Part shown: one piece after another, positions 52,626 through 61,242 of the stretch | How positions within the stretch are numbered: position 1 is the first letter of the stretch | How the letters are laid out: the number at the start of each line of letters is the position of its first letter | From: Aeromonas veronii | GTDB taxonomy: Bacteria > Pseudomonadota > Gammaproteobacteria > Enterobacterales > Aeromonadaceae | Length of the DNA stretch: 64,000 nucleotides | Reading direction: 5' to 3' | Assembly: GCF_040215105.1 (NCBI RefSeq) | Contig: NZ_CP157875.1 | Coordinates: forward strand, 3,678,501-3,742,500 | Position numbers and translations under genes: made by a program | The notes under the pieces: generated by a model | What the model saw: only the letters and a program-made list of their open reading frames with translations | Told to the model about the DNA's origin: nothing | Database searches by the model: none

Positions 52626-52657
52626 GGGCCGACGTCACCGACGTCGGCCCCTTGCTT
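52626..52657 (+). terminator. possible terminator after dnaC
   Basis: GGGCCGACGTC-ACC-GACGTCGGCCC followed by CTTGCTTTTC. The stem is perfect but the T-run is interrupted. Confidence 0.55.
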
Positions 52658-52748
52658 TTCTGCTTTCCCTTCACAGATAAAAACAACTCTCATTTACATC
52701 CCCTCTTCCAGGCCCTAGGCTACCCCTTTTCTTCAAGGGGACTCTCTC

Positions 52749-53384
52749 ATGCCGACCATTCTCATCTTCGGAGCCAGCCGCGGGCTGGGCCGCGCCTTCA
52801 CCGAGCAGGCATTGCGCCAAGGCCACAGGGTCGTCGCCCTGGTACGCAGCCCCGACATGGCCGCCGAGCTGCAATCCCTGGGGGCCGAGACGGTGCAGGG
52901 GGATGCCCTGGACTCGGCCGCCGTGGCCGCAGCCTGCCAACTGGCTGGCAGCGAGGCCCGGGTGGTCTCCACCCTGGGCAGCTTCCGTCAGCAGCAACCC
53001 GTGGATTATCAGGGCAACCGCCAGGTGATCGACGCCATGGAGCAGGCCGGACTCAAGCGCCTGCTGCTGGTCACGTCCCTCGGCTGCGGCGACAGCTGGC
53101 AATACTTGCCCGAGCGGGCGCGGGAGGCCTTCGGTCACGAGGTGCGGCTGAAGAGTCTGGCGGAGAGCTGGCTGCAGACAAGCGAACTCGAATGGACCAT
53201 ATTGCGGCCAGCCGGCCTGCAGGATGGGGACGCGACCGGCAAGGCAGTGCTCAGCCAGGGGCAGGAGGTGCACGGTCTGGTCAGGCGCCAGGACGTGGCG
53301 CTGCAGGGTTTGCAACTGCTCACCGACCAGCTAGCCCTCGGCCAGATCTACGCCATCGGGGAGCCCGGTCTGCAACGCAGTTAA
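52749..53384 (+). CDS. NAD(P)-binding Rossmann protein (NmrA/SDR type)
   Basis: A 211-residue cytoplasmic protein with the dinucleotide-binding motif GASRGLGRAF (residues 8-17), a valine-rich second strand, and the TSLGCGDSWQ stretch, as in atypical SDR or NmrA-like proteins of the NAD(P)H-binding class. Neither the substrate nor the role is predictable. AAGGGGA lies before the ATG. It is separate from the dnaTC genes and is followed by a terminator shared with the converging efflux operon. Confidence 0.85.
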   Translation: MPTILIFGASRGLGRAFTEQALRQGHRVVALVRSPDMAAELQSLGAETVQGDALDSAAVAAACQLAGSEARVVSTLGSFRQQQPVDYQGNRQVIDAMEQAGLKRLLLVTSLGCGDSWQYLPERAREAFGHEVRLKSLAESWLQTSELEWTILRPAGLQDGDATGKAVLSQGQEVHGLVRRQDVALQGLQLLTDQLALGQIYAIGEPGLQRS

Positions 53385-53410
53385 GCCGCCATTCGGGTGC
53401 CGGATCTTTG

Positions 53411-53439
53411 AAAAACGGTCAGCTTTCGCTGACCGTTTT
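53411..53439. terminator. terminator between the NAD-binding gene and efflux operon
   Basis: AAAACGGTCAGC-TTTC-GCTGACCGTTTT with A and T tracts on both sides. It overlaps the stop end of the last efflux gene at 53419. Confidence 0.85.
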
Positions 53440-54603
53440 CATATCGGGTTCGGTGCCCTGACGCTGGCGCCAGGCCAGCAAGAGGATGGCGAGCAGACCG
53501 TTGAACAGGGCCAGCCCCCACAGCTGCCACCAGTAGCCAGAGACCTGGGAGAACGCGGCCCCCATCTGGTTCAGGCGCAGGAAACCCTCGATGGCCGGGG
53601 TACTCGGCACCCACTGGGACAGCCAGTTGAGCGGCGCAGGGATGAGCTCGAGGGGCCAGATAAAACCGGCAAGGAACACCAGCGGCAGGGAGGAGACCAG
53701 CACCACCTGGGTTGGCAGATCCCGGCGGGTAAACAGCGCCCCCAGTACGATGCCGAGCCAGGTGGTCGCCAGCAGGAACGGCAGGGTGAACAGCCAGAGC
53801 GCTCCCGGCTCGGCGCTGCGCGCTATGCCGTAGTAATCGAAGCAGAAGCCGAAGAAGTAGGTCACGGGCAGCACGAAGATCCCCCCCAGCACCAGGGTTC
53901 TGGCCAGCAGCAAGGCCCAGACGGGCGCCTGCTGCCAATAGCCACGTTCGCCACGGCGGCTGAGCTGGTTCTGGGTCGCCCCCAGGATGCCGGCCCCCAT
54001 CAGCAGCACCTGATGCAGGATCAGCACGAACACCGCAGGCACCACGTAGTTCACATACCCCATGGAGGGGTTGAACACCGGCAGCACGTTGAGGCCCACC
54101 GCATTCCAGCCCACGGCCGCCTGGGGCAGCGCCTCCCCGTGGCTCAGCAGGCGCGCCACCTTCACCTGAGCGGCCAGGGTGCCGCCCGCCTGGGCCAACC
54201 CCTCGGCGATGGTGCCGTACACCAGGAAGTAGGAGGCGTCCCCCGCATAGCTCAAGGTCACACTACGGCCCAGCATCAGGTTCCGATAGAAGTGGCGGGG
54301 GATGTGCAAGATGCCGCTCGCCTTGCCGGTCAGCAGCCAGTGGCGAGCCTCGTCCAGGCTGGCGACCCGCGCCACCAGTCTGACCTGGGGCGTGGCATCG
54401 GCCATGAACTCCAGCTGGCGGGAGAGCTGGCTGCCATCGTCATTGACCACCACCACCGCCTCTTCCCGCGGCAATTGATTCAGGTAAGGCTGGGGATAGA
54501 GGAAGGAGTAGAAAAAGACGCCACCAAACAGGGTCAGCATGATGGCCCTGTCCGTCAGCAGACTGCGCAGCTCGAGGCGCAGCAGATCCCAGAAGCCCAT
54601 CAT
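53419..54603 (-). CDS. ABC-2 type permease (YhhJ/YbhR-like), second of pair
   Basis: A 394-residue membrane protein: one N-terminal helix (about 20-38), a periplasmic region (about 40-175, with VVVVNDDGSQLSRQLEF), then five to six helices at 185-385, the layout of ABC-2 permeases of the YbhR/YhhJ type. Its start overlaps the preceding permease by 4 bp (ATGA), so the two are coupled. The unusual point is that no ATP-binding partner is in the operon (TolC, HlyD, permease, permease). A heterodimer with the first permease is inferred. Confidence 0.88.
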   Translation of the reverse strand: MMGFWDLLRLELRSLLTDRAIMLTLFGGVFFYSFLYPQPYLNQLPREEAVVVVNDDGSQLSRQLEFMADATPQVRLVARVASLDEARHWLLTGKASGILHIPRHFYRNLMLGRSVTLSYAGDASYFLVYGTIAEGLAQAGGTLAAQVKVARLLSHGEALPQAAVGWNAVGLNVLPVFNPSMGYVNYVVPAVFVLILHQVLLMGAGILGATQNQLSRRGERGYWQQAPVWALLLARTLVLGGIFVLPVTYFFGFCFDYYGIARSAEPGALWLFTLPFLLATTWLGIVLGALFTRRDLPTQVVLVSSLPLVFLAGFIWPLELIPAPLNWLSQWVPSTPAIEGFLRLNQMGAAFSQVSGYWWQLWGLALFNGLLAILLLAWRQRQGTEPDMKTVSES

Positions 54604-55736
54604 GATTTGGCCTCCCCGGCCCCGGGGCCCAGGGTCGTCTGCGGTCGATAACGGCGCACCACCACGAGCAGGGGCAGCAGGAACAGCAACAGGGCGCCGA
54701 ACTGGGGCAGGGTCGCCCCGAGCGGCAGACCGTAGTTGGTCTGCCCTATCTGTAGTTCGACGTAATGGGAGATCGGCAACAGGCTGCGCCAGAACTGGGC
54801 AAGATCCCCCATGGCACTGACCGGGAAGGTGACTCCCATGAAGGCAAAGCCCGGTGCGGTGTAAGCCCCCGCTATCGACAGCGCCCGCGCCGGATCCCGC
54901 AACAGGGCGTAGAAGAAGGCCCCCATGCTGACGCAGGCGGCCGATGCCAACCCAAGCCCAAGCGTCAGGATCAGCCAACTACCCTGCATGGGATAGCCAA
55001 ACGCCATAAACAGCAGCAGACTCCACCCCAGCCCCCAAGCCCAGCCGATGAGCACGTGAGGCAACAAAATGCGCCACAGGCCCTTCCAGACCCCTTCACG
55101 GGCCCAGTTCAGGCCGAGCCGGTCTAGCCGTGCCAGTGCATTCAAACCGTAGAGCACCACCAGGATCTGCCACACCGCGGGCAGCAGAGCACTCAGCAGG
55201 AACTGGGCGTAGCTGGAGTTGAGGTTGTAGAGCGCCGTGATCTGGCTGGTGATGGGCAGAGACTGTCCCAGCGCGCCGGGCAGCGCCTTGCCATCCGCCA
55301 TGGCCGCCAATACGCCGACCTGACCGTTGAGGGTGCCGACCACCTGGGCCAGGGCCGAGCTCACCAGCTTGGCGATGAGGATGAACTGGCCGTTGTTGAG
55401 CACGGTGACCTGAGGTTGGCTGCCTTCCCGAGCGTCCCGCTCCAGATGGGCGGGGATCACCACCAGGGCGTAGATACTCCCCCCTCGCAGCGCTCTGGCT
55501 CCCTCGTCGATGGAGTCGAACTGGTCGCTGACCTTAAGCCCGCTCGAACCATCCAGCGAGAACGCCAGCTGGCGGGAGAGCGCACTCCTGTCCAGATCCA
55601 CCAGACCTATCTTGAGATCCCGTGCAAGCCCCGCCGAGAAGATCCAGCACAGGATCCCGATCAGCAGCAGCGGGAGCCAGCTCGCCAGCGCCCGCCCGAA
55701 GGGATCCTGCCACAGTCGTCGCCACTCGCTGTTCAT
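54600..55736 (-). CDS. ABC-2 type permease, first of pair
   Basis: A 378-residue protein of the same type as the next gene: N-terminal helix (about 18-38), periplasmic stretch with VDLDRSALSRQLAFSL, then helices at about 190-370. The periplasmic part has a VDLDRS...RQL pattern like its partner's VNDDGSQLSRQL, showing they are paralogues. The start (ATG at 55736) overlaps the HlyD stop by one base (TGATG). The pair would form the inner-membrane part of a tripartite exporter. Confidence 0.88.
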   Translation of the reverse strand: MNSEWRRLWQDPFGRALASWLPLLLIGILCWIFSAGLARDLKIGLVDLDRSALSRQLAFSLDGSSGLKVSDQFDSIDEGARALRGGSIYALVVIPAHLERDAREGSQPQVTVLNNGQFILIAKLVSSALAQVVGTLNGQVGVLAAMADGKALPGALGQSLPITSQITALYNLNSSYAQFLLSALLPAVWQILVVLYGLNALARLDRLGLNWAREGVWKGLWRILLPHVLIGWAWGLGWSLLLFMAFGYPMQGSWLILTLGLGLASAACVSMGAFFYALLRDPARALSIAGAYTAPGFAFMGVTFPVSAMGDLAQFWRSLLPISHYVELQIGQTNYGLPLGATLPQFGALLLFLLPLLVVVRRYRPQTTLGPGAGEAKS

Positions 55737-56740
55737 CAAAGCTCGACCAGTACGCTCATGCCGACCCGCAGCCCCTCAACCGCTTGCAGGGGACGGGCCT
55801 CCACCTGGAAGCTCTTCATGTCGAAGCCCTGACGGGTATCGGTGGCGCGCCAGGTGGCAAAGTCGCCCATGGCCGCGACATGGCTTACCTTGAAGCGGAT
55901 CAGCTGATCCCCAAGGCCGGGAATGCGGGCGTCGAACTCGGTGCCCACCGGGAAGCGGGGCAACAGATCCTCACGGATGTGGAACTGGGCCCAGGCATCC
56001 TCCATGTCGAGCAGGGTCACCACGGGGAAGCCCTGGGGAGCCAGTTCGCCACTGCGCAGCAGCACCTGAGCCACTTCACCGGCGTGCGGAGTGACAATGC
56101 GGGTATCGGCGAGATAAGCCTCCACCTCGGCCACTGAGCCTGCCGCCATCTTGGCCTGCTCCCGGGCCGCCACCTTGGTCTCCTCCCGCGCCCCTTCAAG
56201 GGTCATCTGATATTGCTGCCAGGCCATGCCTTCGCTGTACTTGGCCGCCTGCCAGGCGGTCCAGGCCTCGTCTCGCTTCTGCAGGGGCATGACGCCGTCA
56301 CGGTGCAGGTTGGCGATGCGGGCATAGGTCTTGCCATGGAGCAGGGCCGCCGCCTTGGCCTGTTGCCACTGATCTTTTGCCGCCGCGATCTGCTGGGCCC
56401 GCGCCCCCTTCTCGGCCTCTTGCGCCAGGGCGCCAGCCGCCGCCTGACCCGCCTTGGCCTGACTCAGCTTGGCCTCGATCTCCGGGCTCGCCAGGGTGAA
56501 GGCGAGCTGCCCCTTGCTCAGCTGATCCCCCTTCTTCACCAGCACCTCATCGATGCGCCCCGCCACCTTGGAGGAGACGGTGTATTGCTGCGCCTCTATC
56601 TGCCCTTGCAGCCGTACCGGCTCCGGCTGATAGGCGAGCCAGAAGCGCCAGCCCAGCCAGATGACCAGCAACACCAGCGGCAGGGCCAGCCACAGCGGCT
56701 TGCCTCGGCTCATCTTCTTCTTTATGGGGGAGTGACTCAT
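55736..56740 (-). CDS. HlyD family membrane fusion protein
   Basis: A 334-residue periplasmic adaptor. An N-terminal anchor helix lies at about 16-36 (LWLALPLVLLVIWLGW), followed by half of the lipoyl domain (GQIEAQQYTVSSKVAGRIDEVLVKKGDQLSKGQ), a long alpha-helical hairpin (about 90-215, A/K/E-rich), and the second half (VTPHAGEVAQVLLRSGELAPQGFPV). It bridges the permeases to the TolC-like channel. The ATG at 56740 is preceded by GAGG at 7 bp. It overlaps the next gene by one base. Confidence 0.92.
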   Translation of the reverse strand: MSHSPIKKKMSRGKPLWLALPLVLLVIWLGWRFWLAYQPEPVRLQGQIEAQQYTVSSKVAGRIDEVLVKKGDQLSKGQLAFTLASPEIEAKLSQAKAGQAAAGALAQEAEKGARAQQIAAAKDQWQQAKAAALLHGKTYARIANLHRDGVMPLQKRDEAWTAWQAAKYSEGMAWQQYQMTLEGAREETKVAAREQAKMAAGSVAEVEAYLADTRIVTPHAGEVAQVLLRSGELAPQGFPVVTLLDMEDAWAQFHIREDLLPRFPVGTEFDARIPGLGDQLIRFKVSHVAAMGDFATWRATDTRQGFDMKSFQVEARPLQAVEGLRVGMSVLVEL

Positions 56741-56807
56741 GCATTCACCTCGGCAAACGGGCGACCCTTGGCGGTCGAAACACAATGTAGGAGCAACAAC
56801 GCAGGGC

Positions 56808-58214
56808 TCATGAATTCACCTCGATGGCCTGACCATGCTGGTATTGATTGAAACTGTTCATCTGACCGGAGAGTGCCAGCAATCGGGCCAGGGAGATGAC
56901 GTATTGATAGGCGGCGGCCGCGCGCTGGGTCTTGACCCCCGCCAGCTGATTCCGGGCATCCACCACGTCCAGCGAGGTGGAGAGCCCCTGGCCGAACGCC
57001 TTGTCCCGCAGCCGCACGTTCTCCTGCGCCAGCGCCTGGGTGGAGGCGAGGGACTGATACTCCTCCAGCCCCTGAGCCGCCTCGCGCCAGGTCTTCTCGA
57101 CCAGCAACTCCAGATCCTGGCGGGTCTTGGCCTGCAGCAGATTGACCTGCAGCTCGGCGCTCTTGGCCGCCTGCACCGTCTCCGAGCGGCCGTCACGGCT
57201 CACCAGCGGCATGCTGACCCCCACCCCGACCAGCCAGTCCGGCGTGGTCTTGGAGACGATGGAGTCATCCTCGTAGAGGTTGTAATTACCGAACAGGAAC
57301 AGCTCGGGGGCATATTTGCCCTTCTCCAGCTTGATCATGCCCTGGGCCTGCTCCTTCTTGGCCGCCAGCAACTTGAGGCCGGGGTGCACCGCCAGCGTCT
57401 CCTGCACGAAGGGATCGAGCTGCGGCATGCCTGAGTTGATGAACAGCCGGGTATTGGGCTCCGCCTGCTTCAGTTTGAGCATATGGCCGAGGGCCAGCTG
57501 GGCGATCTCCAGGCTGCGCCGCGCCTTCTGGGTATCGATGCGCGCCCTGTCATAGGCTGACTGGGCGGAGAGTCGCTCCACCTTGGCGATCTGGCCCTGG
57601 GCCTCCAGCTTCTGGGCATGGTCCAGGTGATGGGCCAGCCCCTGCTCTATCTCCTGCTTGGTCTGCACCACCTGCGCCGCCAGCACCACGCCGAAATAGG
57701 TCTGGGAGAGGCTCTCGAAGGTGGACTGCTGTTTGAGCACCAGCAGCTGCTGCGCCTCGCTCACCTGAGCCTGGCGAATGTCCTGGGCCGCATCGATGCG
57801 CCCGCCGGTGAACAGTGGCCACAGCATCTTGACCGAGCTGGTGACCACGTTCTGTTTGGTCAAGGGAGTGACGAAGTCGCTCGGGCTGAGGTTCAGCGCC
57901 TGCATCACGGGCCCCAGCACCTTGCCAAACTCCGGGTGGTTGGCGATGGGATTGAGATCCAGCATGTCCAGTTCCATCGGCTGATCGAGGTGGGTATAGC
58001 TGGCCCCCACATCCACCTTGGGCAGATACATGGCCTTGGCCGCCTCGCGCAGCTGCTCGACCCGCTCCACGCCCGCCTGTTCCGCCGCCAGACCATCATC
58101 CTGCTGGATGACCCGGCTCCAGGCCTCGGTGAAGCTGACGGTCTGGGCCTGAGCCGAGCCCAGCATGGCGCCCAGCAGGCACGGACTGAGCAATTTGATG
58201 AACCTTGACGTCAT
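56808..58214 (-). CDS. TolC-family outer membrane efflux protein
   Basis: A 468-residue outer-membrane channel protein with a signal peptide (residues 1-23, ...MLGSAQA) and two repeated halves rich in coiled coil, ending with the typical YQYVISLARLLALSGQMN block. It should provide the outer duct of the exporter encoded by the following genes. The ATG at 58214 is chosen because the signal peptide starts there and GGGGA precedes it; a longer frame runs upstream to 58322. It is the first gene of the operon, 67 bp before the HlyD gene. Confidence 0.92.
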   Translation of the reverse strand: MTSRFIKLLSPCLLGAMLGSAQAQTVSFTEAWSRVIQQDDGLAAEQAGVERVEQLREAAKAMYLPKVDVGASYTHLDQPMELDMLDLNPIANHPEFGKVLGPVMQALNLSPSDFVTPLTKQNVVTSSVKMLWPLFTGGRIDAAQDIRQAQVSEAQQLLVLKQQSTFESLSQTYFGVVLAAQVVQTKQEIEQGLAHHLDHAQKLEAQGQIAKVERLSAQSAYDRARIDTQKARRSLEIAQLALGHMLKLKQAEPNTRLFINSGMPQLDPFVQETLAVHPGLKLLAAKKEQAQGMIKLEKGKYAPELFLFGNYNLYEDDSIVSKTTPDWLVGVGVSMPLVSRDGRSETVQAAKSAELQVNLLQAKTRQDLELLVEKTWREAAQGLEEYQSLASTQALAQENVRLRDKAFGQGLSTSLDVVDARNQLAGVKTQRAAAAYQYVISLARLLALSGQMNSFNQYQHGQAIEVNS

Positions 58215-58506
58215 ACATCCCCAAATTCTATTTTTAATGAAATTGTGTGGAGCCTTTGCTCGATTCAGGCTCGCTATCATAACGTAAACCCATGGCGGAG
58301 GGAGACTCACAAATCGTGACACCCCTCACTCATTTGACCCCACCTATCGTCCCAGACAATATCTCTGATTTTCAAGCACTCCTGAATTTGCAAGCCTTGG
58401 CGCGACGTTTTTTTCAGAAAAAAATGGCTGACGCTCAAATACTAACCTTTTCTCCTGACTAAAAAATGCGTAATATACGCCGCCCTAAGCCGATGGTAAC
58501 CGTGTA
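58215..58506. other. intergenic region between tolC-like gene and dusB
   Basis: About 290 bases between divergent genes. It holds the dusB-fis promoter near its right end and a run of T/A (58410-58430). The tolC-like promoter must also lie here. No further gene is visible. Confidence 0.5.
58448..58484 (+). promoter_or_regulatory. dusB-fis promoter
   Basis: A -10 box TAATAT lies at 58471-58476, with a weak TTT-rich -35 about 17 bp upstream. It is followed at once by the GC-rich stretch ACGCCGCCC, a discriminator of the kind that makes fis promoters sensitive to ppGpp and to initiating nucleotide in E. coli. The -35 is not consensus. Confidence 0.55.
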
Positions 58507-59472
58507 ATGCAGATAGGTCCCCACACGCTTGAAACTCCCCTGATTGTGGCCCCCATGGCCGGTGTAACAGACCGACCATTTCGTGAACTTTGTTTGCGAT
58601 TGGGTGCCGGCATGGCCGTTTCCGAGATGCTGCTGGCCAACCCGGATGTCTGGGATACCCAGAAAACCAGGATGAGAATGGATCACTCTGCAGAAGGCGG
58701 CTTGCGATCGGTCCAGATTGCCGGGGCTGACCCCGAGATGATGGCGTTTGCTGCCCGCTACAACGTGGAGCAGGGCGCTCAGATCGTCGACATCAACATG
58801 GGATGCCCGGCAAAAAAAGTGAATAAGAAGTTGGCAGGTTCCGCCCTGCTGCGCCAACCCGATCTGGTCAGAACCATCTGCCGGGCCGTGGTGGATGCAG
58901 TGGACGTGCCTGTCACCTTGAAGATCCGCACAGGATGGGATCCGGATAACCGCAATGGCGAGGAGATCGCCCGAATCGCCGAAGATTGCGGTATCGCGGC
59001 CCTTGCCGTGCATGGTCGTACCCGCGCCTGCCTCTACAAGGGGGAAGCGGAGTACGACACTATCAGGGCGATTAAGCAGGCCGTATCGATTCCTGTTGTC
59101 GCCAATGGCGACATAGACAGCCCGGAGAAGGCCCGGTATGTCCTCGACTATACCGGCGTCGACGCCGTGATGATCGGCCGTGCAGCGCAAGGACGACCCT
59201 GGATTTTCCGGGAAATCCGTCATTTTCTTGAGACGGGCACCAAGCTGCCACCTCCCGACAGGGAAGAGGTTCGCACCCTGATGAACGAGCATGTTACCAA
59301 CCTGCACCAGTTTTACGGTGCATATCTGGGAGCGCGCATTGCCCGTAAACACGTGGGCTGGTATCTGGATGAAGAAGAGACGGGCCGAGAATTCCGTAAA
59401 CATTTCAATGCCCTGGATTGTGCTGATGCACAGCTGACGGCACTTGAAGTGTATTTCGATGGATTAGGTTAA
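58507..59472 (+). CDS. dusB: tRNA-dihydrouridine synthase B
   Basis: A 321-residue flavoenzyme that reduces uridine 17 in tRNA. Landmarks are APMAGVTDRPFRELC near the N-terminus, the catalytic Cys in NMGCPAKKVNKKLAGSALL, AVHGRTRACLYKG and VVANGDIDSPEKA. The length matches E. coli DusB (321). It is followed by fis after 25 bp, the conserved dusB-fis operon. Since its ribosome site is weak, fis is likely the main product. Confidence 0.95.
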   Translation: MQIGPHTLETPLIVAPMAGVTDRPFRELCLRLGAGMAVSEMLLANPDVWDTQKTRMRMDHSAEGGLRSVQIAGADPEMMAFAARYNVEQGAQIVDINMGCPAKKVNKKLAGSALLRQPDLVRTICRAVVDAVDVPVTLKIRTGWDPDNRNGEEIARIAEDCGIAALAVHGRTRACLYKGEAEYDTIRAIKQAVSIPVVANGDIDSPEKARYVLDYTGVDAVMIGRAAQGRPWIFREIRHFLETGTKLPPPDREEVRTLMNEHVTNLHQFYGAYLGARIARKHVGWYLDEEETGREFRKHFNALDCADAQLTALEVYFDGLG

Positions 59473-59497
59473 CGCATAACTAAAGAGCCGACCGAAT

Positions 59498-59794
59498 ATG
59501 TTCGAACAAACCCTGACTTCTGATGCATTGGTAACAACTACTCACAATCACGCCGCCGAGCCGACCCAGCGCCCCCTGCGTGACTCTGTGCAACAGGCCC
59601 TGCGTAACTACCTGGCCCAGTTGAACGGTCAGGAAGTGATTGATCTGTACGATATGGTTCTCTCCGAAGTCGAAGCCCCCATGCTGGACGTGATCATGCA
59701 GTACACCCGTGGCAACCAGACTCGCGCCGCCGTGATGATGGGCATCAACCGTGGCACCCTGCGCAAGAAACTCAAGCGCTACGGCATGAACTGA
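59498..59794 (+). CDS. fis: DNA-binding nucleoid protein Fis
   Basis: A 98-residue protein. The stretch ...[15 protein letters not shown] is the start of the dimer core, and [29 protein letters not shown] is the helix-turn-helix C-terminus, almost the same as in E. coli (98 residues). Fis bends DNA and activates rRNA promoters and other growth genes, so it is notable that an rRNA operon lies 1.2 kb further on, though only its 3' end is near. It is cotranscribed with dusB. Confidence 0.97.
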   Translation: MFEQTLTSDALVTTTHNHAAEPTQRPLRDSVQQALRNYLAQLNGQEVIDLYDMVLSEVEAPMLDVIMQYTRGNQTRAAVMMGINRGTLRKKLKRYGMN

Positions 59795-59822
59795 TTTCAG
59801 TCTCCTGCTGCAGTTGCAGACG

Positions 59823-59855
59823 AAGGCGTATCCCAGCGATGGGATACGCCTTTTT
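59823..59855. terminator. terminator of fis, shared with the LysE gene
   Basis: AAGGCGTATCCCA-GCGA-TGGGATACGCCTTTTT, a 13-bp stem, between the converging fis and LysE-family genes. Confidence 0.9.
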
Positions 59856-59864
59856 CTATGGCCG

Positions 59865-60497
59865 TCATTCGGCGGCCAGCTTGATCCCCAGACCCACAAA
59901 CAGGCCCCCCATCACGCGGTTGAGCCAGGTCCCGACCCGGGCTGGCAGGCGCAGCTTGCTGCTCGCAAAGGCGGTGGAGAAGGCCAGCAGATGGCACCAG
60001 ATCATGCCGTTGAGGTTGAAAATGCAACCCAGCACGATGAAGGCCAGCGCCTTCTGCGGCGCGGCGGGATCGATGAACTGGGGGACGAAGGCGAGGAAAA
60101 ACAGCGCGACCTTGGGGTTGAGCACATTGGTCAGCAGCCCCTGCCGGTAGATACGCCCATAGGAGAGCCTGGGCAGCGCCACTGACCCCTCTCCTGCCAC
60201 TGCGGTACTCGCCTTTTGCCTGAGCAGTGAAATCCCCAGATAGACCAGGTAGAGCGCCCCTGTCAGCTTGATGACGGCAAACAGCTCGGCCGAGGCACTG
60301 AGCAGGGCTGACAGCCCCAGCGCCGCTGCCAGCACGTGTACCATGGTGCCTGTCCCTATCCCCAACGCCGCCACCGAGCCGGCTCGCCAGCCCTGAGAGC
60401 CGCTGCGCAGCATGATGAGCAGGGAGTCCGGTCCCGGCATCATGTTCAGCAACAAGCCCGATACGATAAACAACGCCAGATCGTGGATCCCCAACAT
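59865..60497 (-). CDS. LysE/RhtB family exporter
   Basis: A 210-residue membrane protein with six hydrophobic helices. The N-terminal block IHDLALFIVSGLLLNMMPGPDSLLIM and GTGTMVHVLAAALG are typical of the RhtB/LysE family, which exports amino acids such as lysine, threonine or homoserine lactone. The exact substrate cannot be told. The ATG at 60497 is preceded by AAGGAG with 6-bp spacing; an upstream in-frame ATG at 60515 has no such site. Confidence 0.9.
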   Translation of the reverse strand: MLGIHDLALFIVSGLLLNMMPGPDSLLIMLRSGSQGWRAGSVAALGIGTGTMVHVLAAALGLSALLSASAELFAVIKLTGALYLVYLGISLLRQKASTAVAGEGSVALPRLSYGRIYRQGLLTNVLNPKVALFFLAFVPQFIDPAAPQKALAFIVLGCIFNLNGMIWCHLLAFSTAFASSKLRLPARVGTWLNRVMGGLFVGLGIKLAAE

Positions 60498-60640
60498 AGA
60501 CAGCTCCTTGTGCATGAAACACCTAGTCTATGGATCCCGTCGCGCTTGTCACTCCCGTCTCTCGCGATAGTGATTATCAATGCAGGGCATAGTCGCCTTG
60601 CCGTTGCAGTTGGAGGTGGAGGGAAGATGCGGAGAAAAGA

Positions 60641-60816
60641 AGTCCGGTAGTCCGGTAGTCCGGTAGTCCGGTAGTCCGGTAGTCCGGTAGTCCGGTAGTC
60701 CGGTAGTCCGGTAGTCCGGTAGTCCGGTAGTCCGGTAGTCCGGTAGTCCGGTAGTCCGGTAGTCCGGTAGTCCGGTAGTCCGGTAGTCCGGTAGTCCGGT
60801 AGTCCGGTAGTCCGGT
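60641..60816. repeat. perfect 22-copy octanucleotide tandem repeat
   Basis: The unit AGTCCGGT is repeated 22 times without any change (60641-60816), then breaks down at AGTGTGGC. The unit length is not a multiple of 3, so an apparent minus-strand frame through it reads an eight-residue motif (TTGLPDYR) repeated. Every unit contains CCGG. It lies 190 bp downstream of the 5S gene end and 145 bp upstream of the LysE gene start. Confidence 0.98.
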
Positions 60817-60966
60817 AGTGTGGCGCTAAAAACAGGCAGGAGACAGGTAATCGGAGGCGTAGAAGGCAGTTTGTTTGACTAAGTTGATAGGGCTTTACGA
60901 TGTAGTTGCCTGATAAACAGGCCATGATTGGACAAAACATCTGCCAATCCCCAAATGTCAGCCAAT

Positions 60967-61000
60967 AAAAAAGCCCGCTCAGATGAGCGGGCTTCTTCAA
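60967..61000 (-). terminator. rRNA operon terminator
   Basis: AAGCCCGCTCA-GA-TGAGCGGGCTT followed on the minus strand by TTTTTTATT; it lies just after the 5S gene. Confidence 0.9.
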
Positions 61001-61007
61001 ATTAGGT

Positions 61008-61124
61008 GCCTGGCAGTGTCCTACTCTCGCATGGCGAATGCCACACTACCATCGGCGCTACCGCGTTTCACTTCTGAGTTCGGCATGGGATCAGGTGGTT
61101 CCACGGCGCTATGGCCGCCAGGCA
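61008..61124 (-). rRNA. rrf: 5S ribosomal RNA
   Basis: About 117 nt. On the minus strand it begins TGCCTGGCGGCC, holds the core CCATGCCGAACTCAGAAGTG and GCGAGAGTAGGACACTGCC, and ends TGCCAGGCA, which pairs with the start. E. coli 5S is 120 nt. Located 118 bp after the 23S 3' end. Confidence 0.96.
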
Positions 61125-61242
61125 AATTCTTAATCTAGAAAGCTGACGTGAATAACGACTTAGCTACTGTGCTCTGTCGCTATCACTGAATTTGAGTAGT
61201 TCATGCACTTGCTACAAGGCCAGAAACACTTCTTGGGTGTTG
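61125..61242 (-). other. 23S-5S spacer
   Basis: About 118 bases with no tRNA. Part of the rRNA operon transcript. Confidence 0.85.

Larger units (their letters stand above)
60498..61007. other. non-coding region with octanucleotide array and 5S downstream
   Basis: About 510 bases between the LysE gene and the 5S rRNA gene. It holds the 22-copy octamer array (60641-60816), and the rRNA operon terminator (60967-61000). The bases between them (60817-60966) carry no supported gene and no tRNA that I can recognise. Confidence 0.7.

Noticed and set aside
60641..60816. Possible CRISPR array
   Set aside because: The unit is 8 bp with no spacers, so it is a simple tandem repeat.
60446..61000. Minus-strand frame of 184 residues with repeated TTGLPDYR
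   Set aside because: The frame passes the octanucleotide repeat, whose period cannot create a stop. The rest overlaps the LysE gene start and the non-coding gap. No ribosome site supports it.
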